NCBI GenBank assembly: GCA_963971285.1
Contig: OZ020250.1
Location: forward strand, 7,176,499 to 7,240,498
From: Astropecten irregularis
Taxonomy: Eukaryota; Echinodermata; Asteroidea; Paxillosida; Astropectinidae
Direction: 5' to 3'
DNA: 64,000 nt
The notes beneath the pieces were generated by a model. The model saw only the letters and a list, made by a program, of their open reading frames with translations. It was not told where the DNA came from and ran no database searches. How positions within the stretch are numbered: position 1 is the first letter of the stretch; each line of letters opens with the position of its first letter. Made by a program: the position numbers and the translations under genes. This document shows, piece by piece, positions 34,901 to 47,200 of this stretch.

Positions 34901-36560
34901 GTACTCGAAGTTAACCAAAGTAATGATTTGGGATAAATAAAATGACAGGAGATGGCCTGACGGTTCGATCCTTGCAAGATATCTGTCTTTCTCAAAGGAA
35001 CCTTATTTTGCTAAAATTGAAACTTCAGGCCCTCCTAACTCTAAAAGTTAATTTCTCCATAGTTTTAAGGTACATGTATATAGCATGCAATGAAGTTATC
35101 AAGTTTGTCTCCATCATGGACGTATATAAAGATCTACCACGGGTTAAGACATAGCGTTATAATGATGTACAGTGTGGTGTACAGTGTGGTTTGTTCTAGC
35201 TCTGTGAATTGCATAATGTTATATAACGCTAGAACTGACTTGGCTCAAGTTACTGGCCGGGGGCCTTGAACAACGAGGTCTGGCAATGTGTAATGTATAA
35301 TAAAAATGGGATTGGTTCTACCATTGAGGATCCCTCCATGGTTTTACGGTTACCATGATAGAAAAAAGGAATATACTAGAGTAAAGGTTTAACTGTCACG
35401 GCTCTAGAATACAATGTAAGAGTGACCAGTAATTATCAACTTGTACATTTTGCACTGAATACACAAGTTAGACAAAATGTTGTTGCCCGTTTTCAATGCG
35501 GCGGTCGTCGATCGTGGTTGAGTAGACCTTATTTACTGCTCGTCTTCCTCATATGACGAAATAACAGCGTCTCCATTTTAGCCACTGAATATATATTACG
35601 GCACTGCCTCTGCACGGTCGCGGGCCACGAAAATACAGCATACTTCTTCGGAGAGTCACTACTCACTCGCACACAATGTTCAAGTTGCTTATAGCATGGA
35701 GGAATCTATTTCTTCCTCCATATGCTTATAGTGTCGACTTTCCTTCCTCCATGGTTTCGACTATGTGCGTCAAGTTATGTCTGTCCAGTCTGTTAAAAAA
35801 TGAAGAGACGAGTATAGAAATATACAATCTAAACGTTGCCGCATATTCTATTCACAAACCTCTTCAAAAATTGTTATTGCAACATCGAGATAAAGAACAA
35901 TACCAGTGTACCGGTATACAATCACTGATTTAAAACAGATCAAAATCGACACTCGCTATTTCTTGAACACGGGTGAAAAGGCACCGATTGATGAAATGTT
36001 CATAGAATAATATATGATGTACAGGCCTAGATTTTCAAATAATGTTAGAAGATTGGCGATTCAATCTTCCTAAAACAAACACCATGATGATTCATGCCTG
36101 AAAGTAGCCTGTGGAATTATGGGTTTTACTTAATAATATTACGATAGAGGCCGAATATAATTTCAATATGGCTCAGTTCAGTGATTAGGCTTTAACTTTT
36201 TTAATTTTAATTTTTGACTGAGAATTGTTGTAAATTTTCTTGTGTTTTCCCAAATTTCTTTCGCAATCAGACTGCAGTTTAAATGATTTAAGATTTTTTG
36301 ACACGTAGGCTAAATGATCCTTCTAAGATAAATAAAACATGTTTTCTAGCATGGATAAACGGAACTCACCAATATAGAAGCTGGAGCCTGATTCGTAGAA
36401 TCACAGCTAGACAATTGTCAGTACTGTCCCAGGCTGACCATGGAGCTATAGCTCCATGCCCTGACCAAGGACCAAGGGATCTTTGCCCCTGACCCCAAAT
36501 GAGGTGAAACATCCTATTCCTCAGTATAGACAAGTCAACCCATTGAGAAATGCAGACACT
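31956..36560. other. Long intergenic stretch, nothing firmly recognised
   Basis: About 4.6 kb of AT-rich DNA with no transposon ends or exons that I can support. A chance-looking acceptor and short open frame lie at 32743-32801. A GC-richer patch with an imperfect palindrome (GCTTATAGCATGGAGGAA against TTCCTCCATATGCTTATAG) lies at about 35687-35730. Confidence 0.5.
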
Positions 36561-36564
36561 TTCC

Positions 36565-36790
36565 GTGGGGTTTATAAATGTAGGAAACGTAGTAAACGGT
36601 GAATAGGATCACCATACCCAGTTTCCAATGTTGGTAAATGCTCTACGTATATTTGGGAAACTGGGTGCTACGCTTCCTTGCCCGTTTAAGTTGTGCGTAA
36701 ACTGCCGCCGGAAACGACCGGGTGCAAACACGTCGCCCGAATACATGGGTAGGAAATTTTCGGAAATGCACACTGTTCGCACAGTGTGGG
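36565..36790. repeat. GTTTCCG-rich repeat, inverted relative of 27305-27545
   Basis: Shares GCCGGAAACGACCGGGTGCA and AACACGTCG-type strings with the other copy in opposite orientation. Coding potential is incidental. Confidence 0.5.
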
Positions 36791-36935
36791 TATTAATATC
36801 TAAGATAAATACGTCATTTTGGGTTGGTTGTTTGGACTGCTCACAGTATTACTTTCAAGCTGCAGCGAAGAGCGGCGCGAGGCCGGTGTGGGATTTGCCA
36901 TCATCCTTGCTTAGTGCCAAGGCCGATGAATTCAA

Positions 36936-37058
36936 AGGGCCTGTTTGTTTAATGCAAAGGATTCAATATTTAGGCATCCGCGCCCTATGCGGGATACGCT
37001 AAAATGAGATCCGGATCCGCAGAATCCGTGATCCTGTGCATTGAACAAACAGGAACCA
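36936..37058. mobile_element. Foldback MITE, GGGCCTGTTTGTT family
   Basis: The left arm GGCCTGTTTGTTTAATGCA and the right arm TGCATTGAACAAACAGGAACC are imperfect inverted repeats, with further inverted pairing of GATTC/GAATC inside. Relative of 3603-3743. Confidence 0.7.
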
Positions 37059-37069
37059 TTGATACGCAG

Positions 37070-37390
37070 ACAGACATAGCACAAAAGGGTTCTACGTTGC
37101 AGCACTGAAATCAGTCTATGGTCCAAAGTCCTCTTGGCCCTCTCCTCTTCTCAGTGCGGACGGTTCAATTCTGCTTACCGACAAGAAGCAAAACCTTGAA
37201 AGATGTGCCGAACGCTTCGAAAGAGTGCTCAACGACAAAGCAATCACAAGCCTCCCACACACTGCCGATCAACACAGAGCTCGATGCCCCCCCCCCCCCC
37301 CCCCGTACGCTGGGGTCAACCTGATAGAGCAGATTTCCATAGGGAAAGCTCCAGGCCCTGTTACCATCCCTGCAGAGGTAAGACTATCAG
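37070..37390 (+). mobile_element. LINE fragment (RTE-like, endonuclease-RT spacer)
   Basis: Translation gives VYGPKSSWPSPLLSADGS, LTDKKQNLERCAERFERVLN and, after a poly-C run that breaks the frame, SIGKAPGPVTIPAEV. This order (LLSADG, LTDK..ERWAEHF, SGKAPG.D.IPAE) is well known from RTE/CR1-type LINEs just before the reverse transcriptase. It is only a scrap. Confidence 0.65.
37288..37304. repeat. Poly-C tract
   Basis: A homopolymer of about 17 C inside a LINE scrap. Its length is likely unstable, and it explains the frame break there. Confidence 0.8.
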
Positions 37391-38140
37391 GATAGTCGTT
37401 GTAAGTCGCGTTGATCGTCTCTTCTTTCACGCTACTCTGGTGAAATCGCTCTACTTTCTCGCGAGACTCATGGTTACGGGGGAGCTCGACACGATTTATC
37501 CATTATTCATTTATTCACGTACGGGCGTGCTTTGCATAGTGGTTGCCATAGAGACGAGTCCATTTTATTTGAGGGTGTATACAATTTCAAATAAGGCAAC
37601 GGTACTATACTGTATTTAGTAACATTAGAATGATTTAATAAATATTTTTTTGTAGTAAACTGGAACGAAAGTAAAATCTATCAGTTTAAAATGTGTGCAT
37701 TATTTCATAAAAATAAATAATGCCCATGGCAAATGCGTGTAAATGATTTCTCTAAGTGGTACATGTAGGTCTACACTATAACTACTATTAGTACGATAGT
37801 ACGATTATAATTTATATCTTTATTTATGCACGAAGAAGCTAAAATACCTATCCGCCACGGCGAAATTGCAAAACATTGTTCATCCATGTCCTAAATACGC
37901 ATCCGTAGTATGATGACGTGTCGGTTGGAGTGTTGCTGATGCCATCAGATCATATAACAGTGCTTTGCGGTATCAGGCATGGTGGAGGTGTGTTAGATTT
38001 GATACCAGTGATAAGCGTGCTGATCAAGACAAGTTTATGCCTTTCTCTTTGACTTCAAAACAAAATTTCCTAATTACCGTGTTGGCAAAGTTGCTAGTCT
38101 CTTTGTGGTCTGCATGGAGCTTTGCTTCAAACCACCACGG

Positions 38141-38234
38141 ATGATGAGGATCATGTGGGGTGCAGATGTGCGGTCATTCGGCTGGGTGGTTCTTGCCTTG
38201 TTTTTGATGACAACGCCAGGCGATGCACAGACGG
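38141..38234 (+). CDS. Gene 2 exon 1: signal peptide
   Basis: ATG at 38141 (or 38153) opens MMRIMWGADVRSFGWVVLA with the hydrophobic stretch WVVLALFLM and a TTPGDAQT end, a signal peptide. The donor G|GTGAGT is phase 1 as in gene 1. An upstream in-frame ATG at 38105 adds charged residues and is less likely. Assignment to the lectin gene 17 kb downstream rests on its similarity to gene 1 exon 1. Confidence 0.7.
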
Positions 38235-41200
38235 GTGAGTTTTCTTTCAAATTGACATTTTGTTCACTCTTTGAATCATCTGTATAAAGAAAGTTGATTT
38301 AATACGTTGTGGGCTTAGGTGCAAATTCGAAGTAATGGTTTAAAAAAGTTCTATAATTATCTTTACCATTCAAAGAAATTCTTATTACAAATCAGCAACT
38401 CCTCCTCATTCGAATTTCGAATATTCTTAAATTTTGATTGCTATTTTCACTGAGCAAATGAGTCACAATGTCGCCCACTTTTGCATTGACTCGGCAGTAA
38501 ATGCATATGCGCCGTTAACTTTCAGTTATGTGGGGTGAGTAGGGTGTTATTCACCGTGTCATTAACTCACCTCTTAATTTCCCCTAAAACTCAAAACACT
38601 GCACAATTGCAACAAATGTTAGCTTGCTGACATCAAAATGGACATCATTTAACACAAATGTCTAATTCTCATCTCGTATAGGAACGGAGGCTTTTGTGTT
38701 AACCAATGCAAAAACATGTTTACAGAATGCATTAGATCACACTGCTTCAATAGTATGTTTTAGAATTTATCTTAATGATAATAATAAAAGAGGACTTATG
38801 TCTATTTTAATGAAGGACCTCATTTTGAAGCTGTCCATAGAATACTTGAGCAATTCAGCCAAGAACTAACATTCTGTGGACAGCTTGCAAAATGAGTTAA
38901 TTTACTCTTTTTTTTTTTAAATAAGCACGGCAGAATGCATGTTAAGTAATTATATGCTTTACCTAAATTTTGAGCGGCATTATTTTATTTCTTTAAAAAA
39001 ACATCACAATCACGGTCAAGTTCTTTTTGACTCATCATGTGCTGATCCCAATAATCAGCATACTTGTTAGTCTTGGTCCAAGACTGTAAAGCTCGATAAC
39101 GGACCCCATCGTGCCACTGCGCCCTCTCTTGACTTCATTTGACCAACTTGCTCGCATTACAGTCTTGGGAATTTCCTATGAATTGTTAACTTTTTCTTTA
39201 TTTTTCCTTCGGATTTCCGGAGGAACCAATCAGCGCCCGCAAAAATCCAGTTGAATTGGTATTTAATGAATATGGATGACCTGTAACGAATGACCTCCGT
39301 GTACCATGATAATGCAGTATCGTATATGACTAGTACTGTACTATGCTTCGGTGTCGATCGTGGGATCGGGAATAGTCACGGTGCGCTGTGGTATTGTCAT
39401 GGGGAATTGAAATAATGTCTGCGTTGCCTACTGCTTGCTATAGTTGTCATGATAGTATACTTACTATTCATCGCATAGTCGAACATGCCTGATGCATGAG
39501 GGCATTGAACACTGTTACTATACACACGATCTATTTCTATTATGGTAAATATTACAACATGAAAGCTGGTGGTACACACACATGAATTGTGGGTGCGTAA
39601 TTAACTCTAGCTTTCCACAAAGGAGACACTACCGCATGGATTTGAATGTAGCCGCCATGTTGTGTCTGCGATTCAACAAGCACGGAATCATGCAGCTCAG
39701 ACTGTTTTATAAACCACGCGCTGAGACAATAGCTATAAGTTTTATTTTATAATGTCTATGGCCGAGACTGTCTGGACGCAGACTGTCTCGGGTTTGTTTA
39801 CATTTCAGCAGCTCCAACCGTGACGCTCCCACGCCCGCTTGGCATCCTATTTTGCATTTCAACGTAAATCATGAATATTCATAATAAGGTACCTAATTGG
39901 CATACAAAGGCCACGCCCCGGTTTATAGGAAATGCCCAAGACTGTAATGCGAGCAAGTGGGTCAAATGAAGTCACGAGAGGGCGCAGTGGCACGATGGGG
40001 TCCGTTTTCGAGCTTTTACAGTCTTGGACCAAGACTACATACTTGTATAAACCATGAACCATATCACATCTCTAGCTGGCGATTTTTAGTCACAAATCAT
40101 GCAAGTCGAGTCCGAGTCAGTAGGATCGAGTCCGACTCCGAGTCATGTTTTTAATCTGACTCGTGTCCGAGTCCGAGTCCGAGTCATAGAACCCAGCAAA
40201 AATTTACTCGAGTCCGACTCTACTTTGAGCCACTATAGTGGAAGAATTACGCAAATGATATGCAACTGGAAGATATAATTTATGCCAAGGGCAAGTCTAC
40301 AGGAAATTTGAATTTTGAAACACGGTCCACGTTTGTATTTAAATTTCAATATAAAAGGTACTTTAATTTGAATAAATTAACTGCATGCTTTATGAACATG
40401 GCTGTAAAAACATTTTGAGATTGCAAATACTCGAAAGAAAATTCAGATTTTGTTTTCATTAATTTGTCATATTCCTTTAGAACACTACAAAAATACCAGC
40501 GTTCATCACACGGGCATTTTCTAACGTACAAGGCGAGAACAGATCGTATGTATGGGACAGGTTGTGTACATGTACACAAACGGATCACATTCTGTAATGG
40601 ACGCATGACGCAATGTTTAAGAATGTACTCGGGATGTACTCGAAGTCTTTGTACCCGGACTCGGCCCATACTCGGCACTGTCTGTACTCGGAAAACTCGG
40701 TACTCGAATGTTGGTACCCGACTTCAATACTCGGTATCGCTCCGGCGAGTCACATCGGCTTGGTGTGACAGACATTTTTCAAATGCTATCTCGACGGAGC
40801 TCTATCGATTTTTTTCGCCGTTTTTTAATTTAGTGACAGGGCCTTTATAGCGCACAAAACGCAGCTATAATCCCGCATTCTAAGAGGAACATGATACAGG
40901 ACTGTCATGAGCCAGTCTGTAGCTAGTTGTAATAAGTGTTACGTTACTGCTGTGGCGGAATTCCCAATCGAGTCCAATTCAAATTCAGAAGTATGGAGAG
41001 AGGTTCACCATCTGTGATGAAAGTTCTCCAACTCCGAACTCAAATCATACCTCAGACCCGGGGAATGATACGAGCAGTCTTGGGCCCAGGGATGCAAGCT
41101 CGTTTGGCGGAAATATACCGCCCGATTTGTTACTTATTACCTCGGGGCACTTGTACTGGGGCGGAGCAGGGTAACTCTGGGGGAGGACACTGGAACAAAG

Positions 41201-44200
41201 GGACTCAAACACAGCTCTTTGTGTTTACTTCTCTTATTGCCTCCTGGGCAATTCTCTTTATTACCACCTGATAATTCTCTAGTGGAAATTATATTTCCTT
41301 GCTCTGCCCTTTAACAAACCTTTAATATCCCTTTAAACAAACCTTGTGCTCATTGAGTGTACCCCTCAAGTGATCGATTCAGTTTCAACTATACGCAAAG
41401 CTGCAACCAAACATGCAGGCGCGAGCACGCCGATTGTTTCGCAGTGTCTCTGTTTGGGTTCCCTTACCAGTTGGACTACTCGACTAATACGAACGGCTAT
41501 CAGTTAACCTCTGTGGTTAACCCTTAGTCAATCTTTGTGATCGACTGTCTGAGCCATTATAGTTCTCTGTGAACTCCCGATTAGCCGCCACAATCTTAAG
41601 CAAGCAATTTACACAAGCAATACACCTATCAGCGCAATGATTAACACTAGATCACTCACCGAACAATGCACTCAACAAGTTACACATATGCGGAAGTAGA
41701 GTCGGAGAAGTAATGTAAGTCCGGTGGAAAATACAGCGAAACACACACGTCTCGTCGTCTAATAATGATCTGCTCGTTACTGCTTCGTCCGTACCCTTTG
41801 CTACCAGAACTCTGAATGACATACCCGGCCCGCTGTCTCCGAACACGCCAGCCAGACCATGCCGATGTCGTGACCCCCAGGCACCGCCCAACCACTGTGA
41901 TTGGTCGCCGCCCGGATATCACGCACCCAGCAGCATGATCCGAGTGACCTGCCCGACCCAGATTGGCCACACACCCTGTCACTCACTCCGCCAACTTTCC
42001 TACAACTCTACCACAAAATACAGGTCAACAACTTCACCTATTTCCGGACAAAAAAGACTTGTGCAGGTCCACCCAATCGTCACACTGCCATAGGTGGCAG
42101 AATATTAAAATTATCAACGGACTCGCCATTTGGGGTTAACTGTTTCGTCATGTTTGACTGATCTATTATGTACTAAGATTATTACGATTGAACGTTTAGT
42201 TAGTCGACTGAGGCTTCAACAGATAGCACACCGGCCATCCCTCGTCGAGTCGCGATTCAGAATTATATTTTTTGTGAAGAAGCAGATTTCTGTAAGACTG
42301 CCGTTGTCGAGTCATAGTTTGTCCTCGGACTATAGGCACGTTCTCACACACCAAAAAAAGCGTCGCGATTTGCAGCGCGACCCAAATAGTCGCGCTTATT
42401 TGTGTGGGGGCTCCAAGTCGCAATAGTAGTGCGTCTTTTTGCAAATAGTCGCGATTATTTGCTGTGTGAAAGATGCACCAAAAATATACCGGTTTGTTAT
42501 ATCCCATCATGCAAGGCGGGCACGCGAGTTTAGCACAGGATGCATGTCAACTTCACGCAGTTCGATAGAAATCGTACCGATACGATTTGGGTTGCTTTTT
42601 TTGGCTGTGGGGACACAACAAAAAGCGCGACTATTTGGGTCACACTTCAAATCGAGACCCAAATAGTCGCGCTTTTTGTTGTGTTCCCACAGCCAAAAAG
42701 CTCGAACCCAAAACCCTAATAATTTGATTAGGTTTTTTGGAGTCTTAAAGAGTCTTTCCGAGTCTTACTATACCCTTAAAGCGATAATAATGGGAATGTA
42801 GACTATAGGGGTATGTTTGGGTAATTTGTGGTGGGATAATCTTATGGACCATATCTATGAAAATAAATGAGTGGAGGGAGGGGAAAAGCTAGACCACAAC
42901 GCCAAAGATTCACGTTTATGTTTAGCTGGTTTTTGTTGGTCATTTATTTCTTGATGAACTTCTTAATTCTTAGTGTCTTTTGCTTGAAGCTTGGTCTGGT
43001 CGTGAGCTTTCTCATGATTAACACTCGCGTGGTGTTTATTCTGTTTGCGGCTGAAGGAACCTGTTGGTTGAAAAATAGTGAAAATTAAAAATAATAAAAT
43101 ATTGTTAATTGTGACCTATACAACAAGCCATAAAGAGACTACTGTATATCACGTGCAGCTTAAAGGGATGGTACAGAACTGGTTTTTGCGACAAAACCGT
43201 TGCTGACAGTGAAAGCACATTATGTAATCCATCATGTACCTTAACTGACAAACCTGTAGAAGTTTGAGGTCAATCAGCAATCTGGGTCACGATAAAATAG
43301 TGAAAACCCGTTTACACATCTGAACGATATTATGCGTTCATAATAAACGCGTCGAAGCGATTTATTCCAATCCGAAAATAGTTTCATTTATTTCTCAACA
43401 AATGTTGCATTTTAGACAAAAACATTTCATTGGATGTTTTCTCCTATCATCACCATTATACCGTGTAAGTTTTATGTGAATCTGTGATCTTGAAGTGTAT
43501 TTTGTCTTACCAATTCTGTACCGTCCCTTTAATACAATACAATACAATACAGACTCACACCGTTTCCAGCGGATTTAATACTCAGGAGTCTAGGTCACCT
43601 CGGTTGGAGCCATATATTGGAATTTTTTTATATGATATGATATTTTATTTATTATTATTGCTTCACTGGTCTGACTTCCGGCAGTTACAGCGTTTGAGAG
43701 AAATCCTTGCCATAACAATAGGCGTGTATATTCAAGCTCTATTCAATGTGTGGTTTATGGTGGTACTATAGTCTCACATTTGGTTGGTTGAGAATTATAT
43801 CCTATGCTGTACAGCATCTTTGGAGAGGGGTTCTTTTGGGAGGTTATTTATATACAGATTGAAATAGCCGCGTGTTATTAACGTTCTATTTCTTTAATAG
43901 GGGGGTTTCGCATGAGAACGGATACGCATACGCGTACGTTTAGCTATCCGTAAACGTCAACAGCCGATCCGATGTTAGGGAGGTTGTACTCTATTTTGTA
44001 GAAGTCTGGTTCTAAAAAGTACTCAACGTTTCGACAAATGTAATCTGGTCGTCTCTCTTCGGATGTTCTTTTGTAGATATGCATAGAAACTCTAACTTCT
44101 GTCTCCATATAATTATGTAGCTCTTTTTAATAGCTCTTTTTGGAACCACACTATCTTACAAGTGAACATGGTACAACCACTACAACATACAACGTATATC

Positions 44201-47200
44201 TCCTTATACGAAGCAGATATCGGGTAAAAAATATTGAAACACATCTCATAGAATCGGATATATTCTTCAGATTCTAACACGATTTTGAACCTAATGTTTT
44301 AAAAATCGAACATATTTTTTACGACTCGAATGCATTTTCAAAAACCTAATCAAATTTAACGACCGAACATAATTTATTCTAGTTTCGGACTTTTCTCGAA
44401 TCCGACCATTTTTTAAAAATCGATGTTTCCAATTTGAATGCAATTCCAAAAAACCTGCCATGTTTTTCGATTCGAATGCATTATATAGTTCAGAATTCCA
44501 ACAAAACAGTAAAAAGTAATTTCATCCGATTATGAAAAAAGGCATCCGAAATGTTTGACCCTCTTTGGGCCGGGTTTTGTCAAGTATCCGGGTATCCGGG
44601 TATCCGGGTATCGGTAGTGCATGGGCAACAATATTAGCAACGGCACGTGAAAGTAAAAAAGTTTTGAACATGCTAAAAAATGTCTGGCGATTTGCTTCCG
44701 GAGCGATCAGCGGTATCAACGTTATACATCGGCAGTACTCCGATATGGCTTCGTTTAGATCTAGGGAGACTAGAGGGTCAAAAGTTTCGGATGCTTTTCA
44801 GAATCGGATGAAATGAAAAATCGGATGAAATTACGTAAGCCTAATGTGAGGACCTGGGATTTCCCTGAATAAGCAATGACATCATTCTCATTTGCATATG
44901 ACCTTTGTGCGGCAGTGCACCATTAGTTGGGCCGCCAGAGATAAAATAGGGCAATTATTTTCACACATTCTTTTATATTCGTGCATATACGTAAACTTTT
45001 GTAAACTTCATTTACAAATAATTAATTTTGCATGGTTACGTAGATCTAGTCATTCGATATGGGTAATCCACTTGTTAGTTTTATGAATGGTGTAGTGATA
45101 TATTGCATCGGGGTGACACGGTCTTAGAAGTTGTGGGCTTCGGGGTTAAGCTGGGCCGAAGGGGAAACGTTTTCAGAACAACATGGACAATCCACTTACT
45201 CCATGATCATGTCATGATTTGTCGGAAATGACCGATATTTTTGAGGATACGGTCCCCTTGGTGAGTTTCTATAATGTTGCCTCATTATTCCCGATGTTGT
45301 AGATCAGTATTCCATGCTTTTATTTTGTGTATTTTTCCGGGGTTTTGACGATACGTTGTATGTGGATTTGTAATTTTTTCTGTGTGTCACATGAGCCTAT
45401 ATGCACAATGTACATTAAGTTGTCCTTGCATCTTACGTATGATAATATAAGTACGGTGAAGTATCGATACGAGCAAGGATTCTGTTGCCCACGTAATTTG
45501 CCATGGTGGGGAGATTTGGTATTAAACGTTGCCTCAGTGAAACTATCAATGCCTGTTTATCTATGTACAATTGCTATGCCCTTGTAAGTTTAAGTACATG
45601 TATTATGATATGTATTTGTTGACAGTGTGGTGTTGGCTGTTACATGTGAAACAGCTATACTGTGACATGTGGTAGGCCTACTATACATTGCCTTCATAGG
45701 CCATTGTCAAGGGTTCTCCTCTGTCAGCGTCAGAGTAAGAGGCATTATTCTTGGTTTTTGTTGAAATTACTGTCGGCCATAATATTAGTTTGTGATGAGA
45801 CTTACATCAGAATTTATGGTGTCACATACTCTTCTGGTTTTATAATTATAAGTATGTATTTATTTTTCTTTTATTATATTCTTATAGGGAAACAATCTTG
45901 GGTTGAATTAATTCAAAACTTACCAGTACTACCAAGCAAGAATACGCAATCAAGTTACTGTGATCCTGGTGTGATTAATTAAATCTGTGAGTCGCTTCCT
46001 CCATCCTCCTTTCAACGGTAGAAGAACCCCTCCCTGCAGTCATTTCACAAAGGTCAGACAACTACAGGAAATAATGGCGTCGTATAGACAGGATGGGATG
46101 ATGCTCTCAATGTGATGTTGATTTGATGATTTGTTGTGACCCCTACGCTGCTTTAGTGATTATCTGGTCATGGTCCTGTTACAATATTATAATTGTTTTT
46201 AATGTGCATGCATATCACCGATAAGTATTTTGTATGCATTTAAATCATGTGCTATTACATGTACATGAATGGTTTATGCGCTTGTGATGTATTTTTCCTT
46301 TTGCAATTTTGTGAAGGGGCTTTCCTTTATTAACCCTATATAGCAAGGTTGACATGTGTGCACATAATAGCTGAGACTTCTTTGTCATGCTCGAAATTGC
46401 CGACAGTCCGTAGACATGCAGTTCTCGTATTATTGAATTCAGGTTTAGTTACATATAGTTACATGTAGGCCTAACTGTGTTGTATGCACATAATTTTTGT
46501 GACAGCGTACACCGTTCATTGTGTGTTTTTTATGTCGCGTCTGACAGGCATGCTGATTGAAGTGTTTACCCGCTGGGCATAGGCTGTCTCTTATTGTGTC
46601 AAGGCCCAATCGTAGTCCTTATCCAAACAAACAAAAATCATCATGCCCCTACCAGAAGGAGTGGCGGAGGCCATCTTGCAGAGCAATCAGGCTCTGGCAG
46701 CTACCCTTGCATGTGCATTCCAGAACTTAAAACTGCAGAGGACTCCCACAGTCAGGCTGTTGAAATTCAATGGACACCTCAAGAAGGCAGTGACCAAAAA
46801 TTGGATGAGTGGCTCACTGACCTTGATACTTACATGAGAAAGTCGGGTCTGGACAAAGCGGAGAAATTAGAAACCGCTTTAGACTTTCTTGGGGGAACGG
46901 CCAAGGAGGAGGTGTTGTGCAACCCTCCTGATGATCGGGATGATTTCCCTAAACTTAAAGCTTTGTTAGCAAAGCGCTTCGGCTCGCCCGAAACAGTCCA
47001 AACCCTAACGAGAACCCTCTATCTACTCGCGCGTTCAGTTGGCTGGGGAAACTTTGACCGAGTTTAGCCGGTCGCTTGTGCGTCTATATGACCGTATGGT
47101 AGCAACCGCTGCAGACGAGCAGGAGCAGGATGCGTTGGGTGAACTACGGGATAATATCCCAAAAGAGCAATTATTTAAGGGAGTGCGAGATGTTTCGGTC

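Noticed and set aside
41652..41986. Overlapping minus-strand open frames in a GC-richer patch
   Set aside because: Arginine/glycine-rich translations in two frames with no domain; explained by base composition.
43532..43554. CRISPR-like or regulatory short tandem repeat (ATACA)n
   Set aside because: Simple microsatellite with no spacers.
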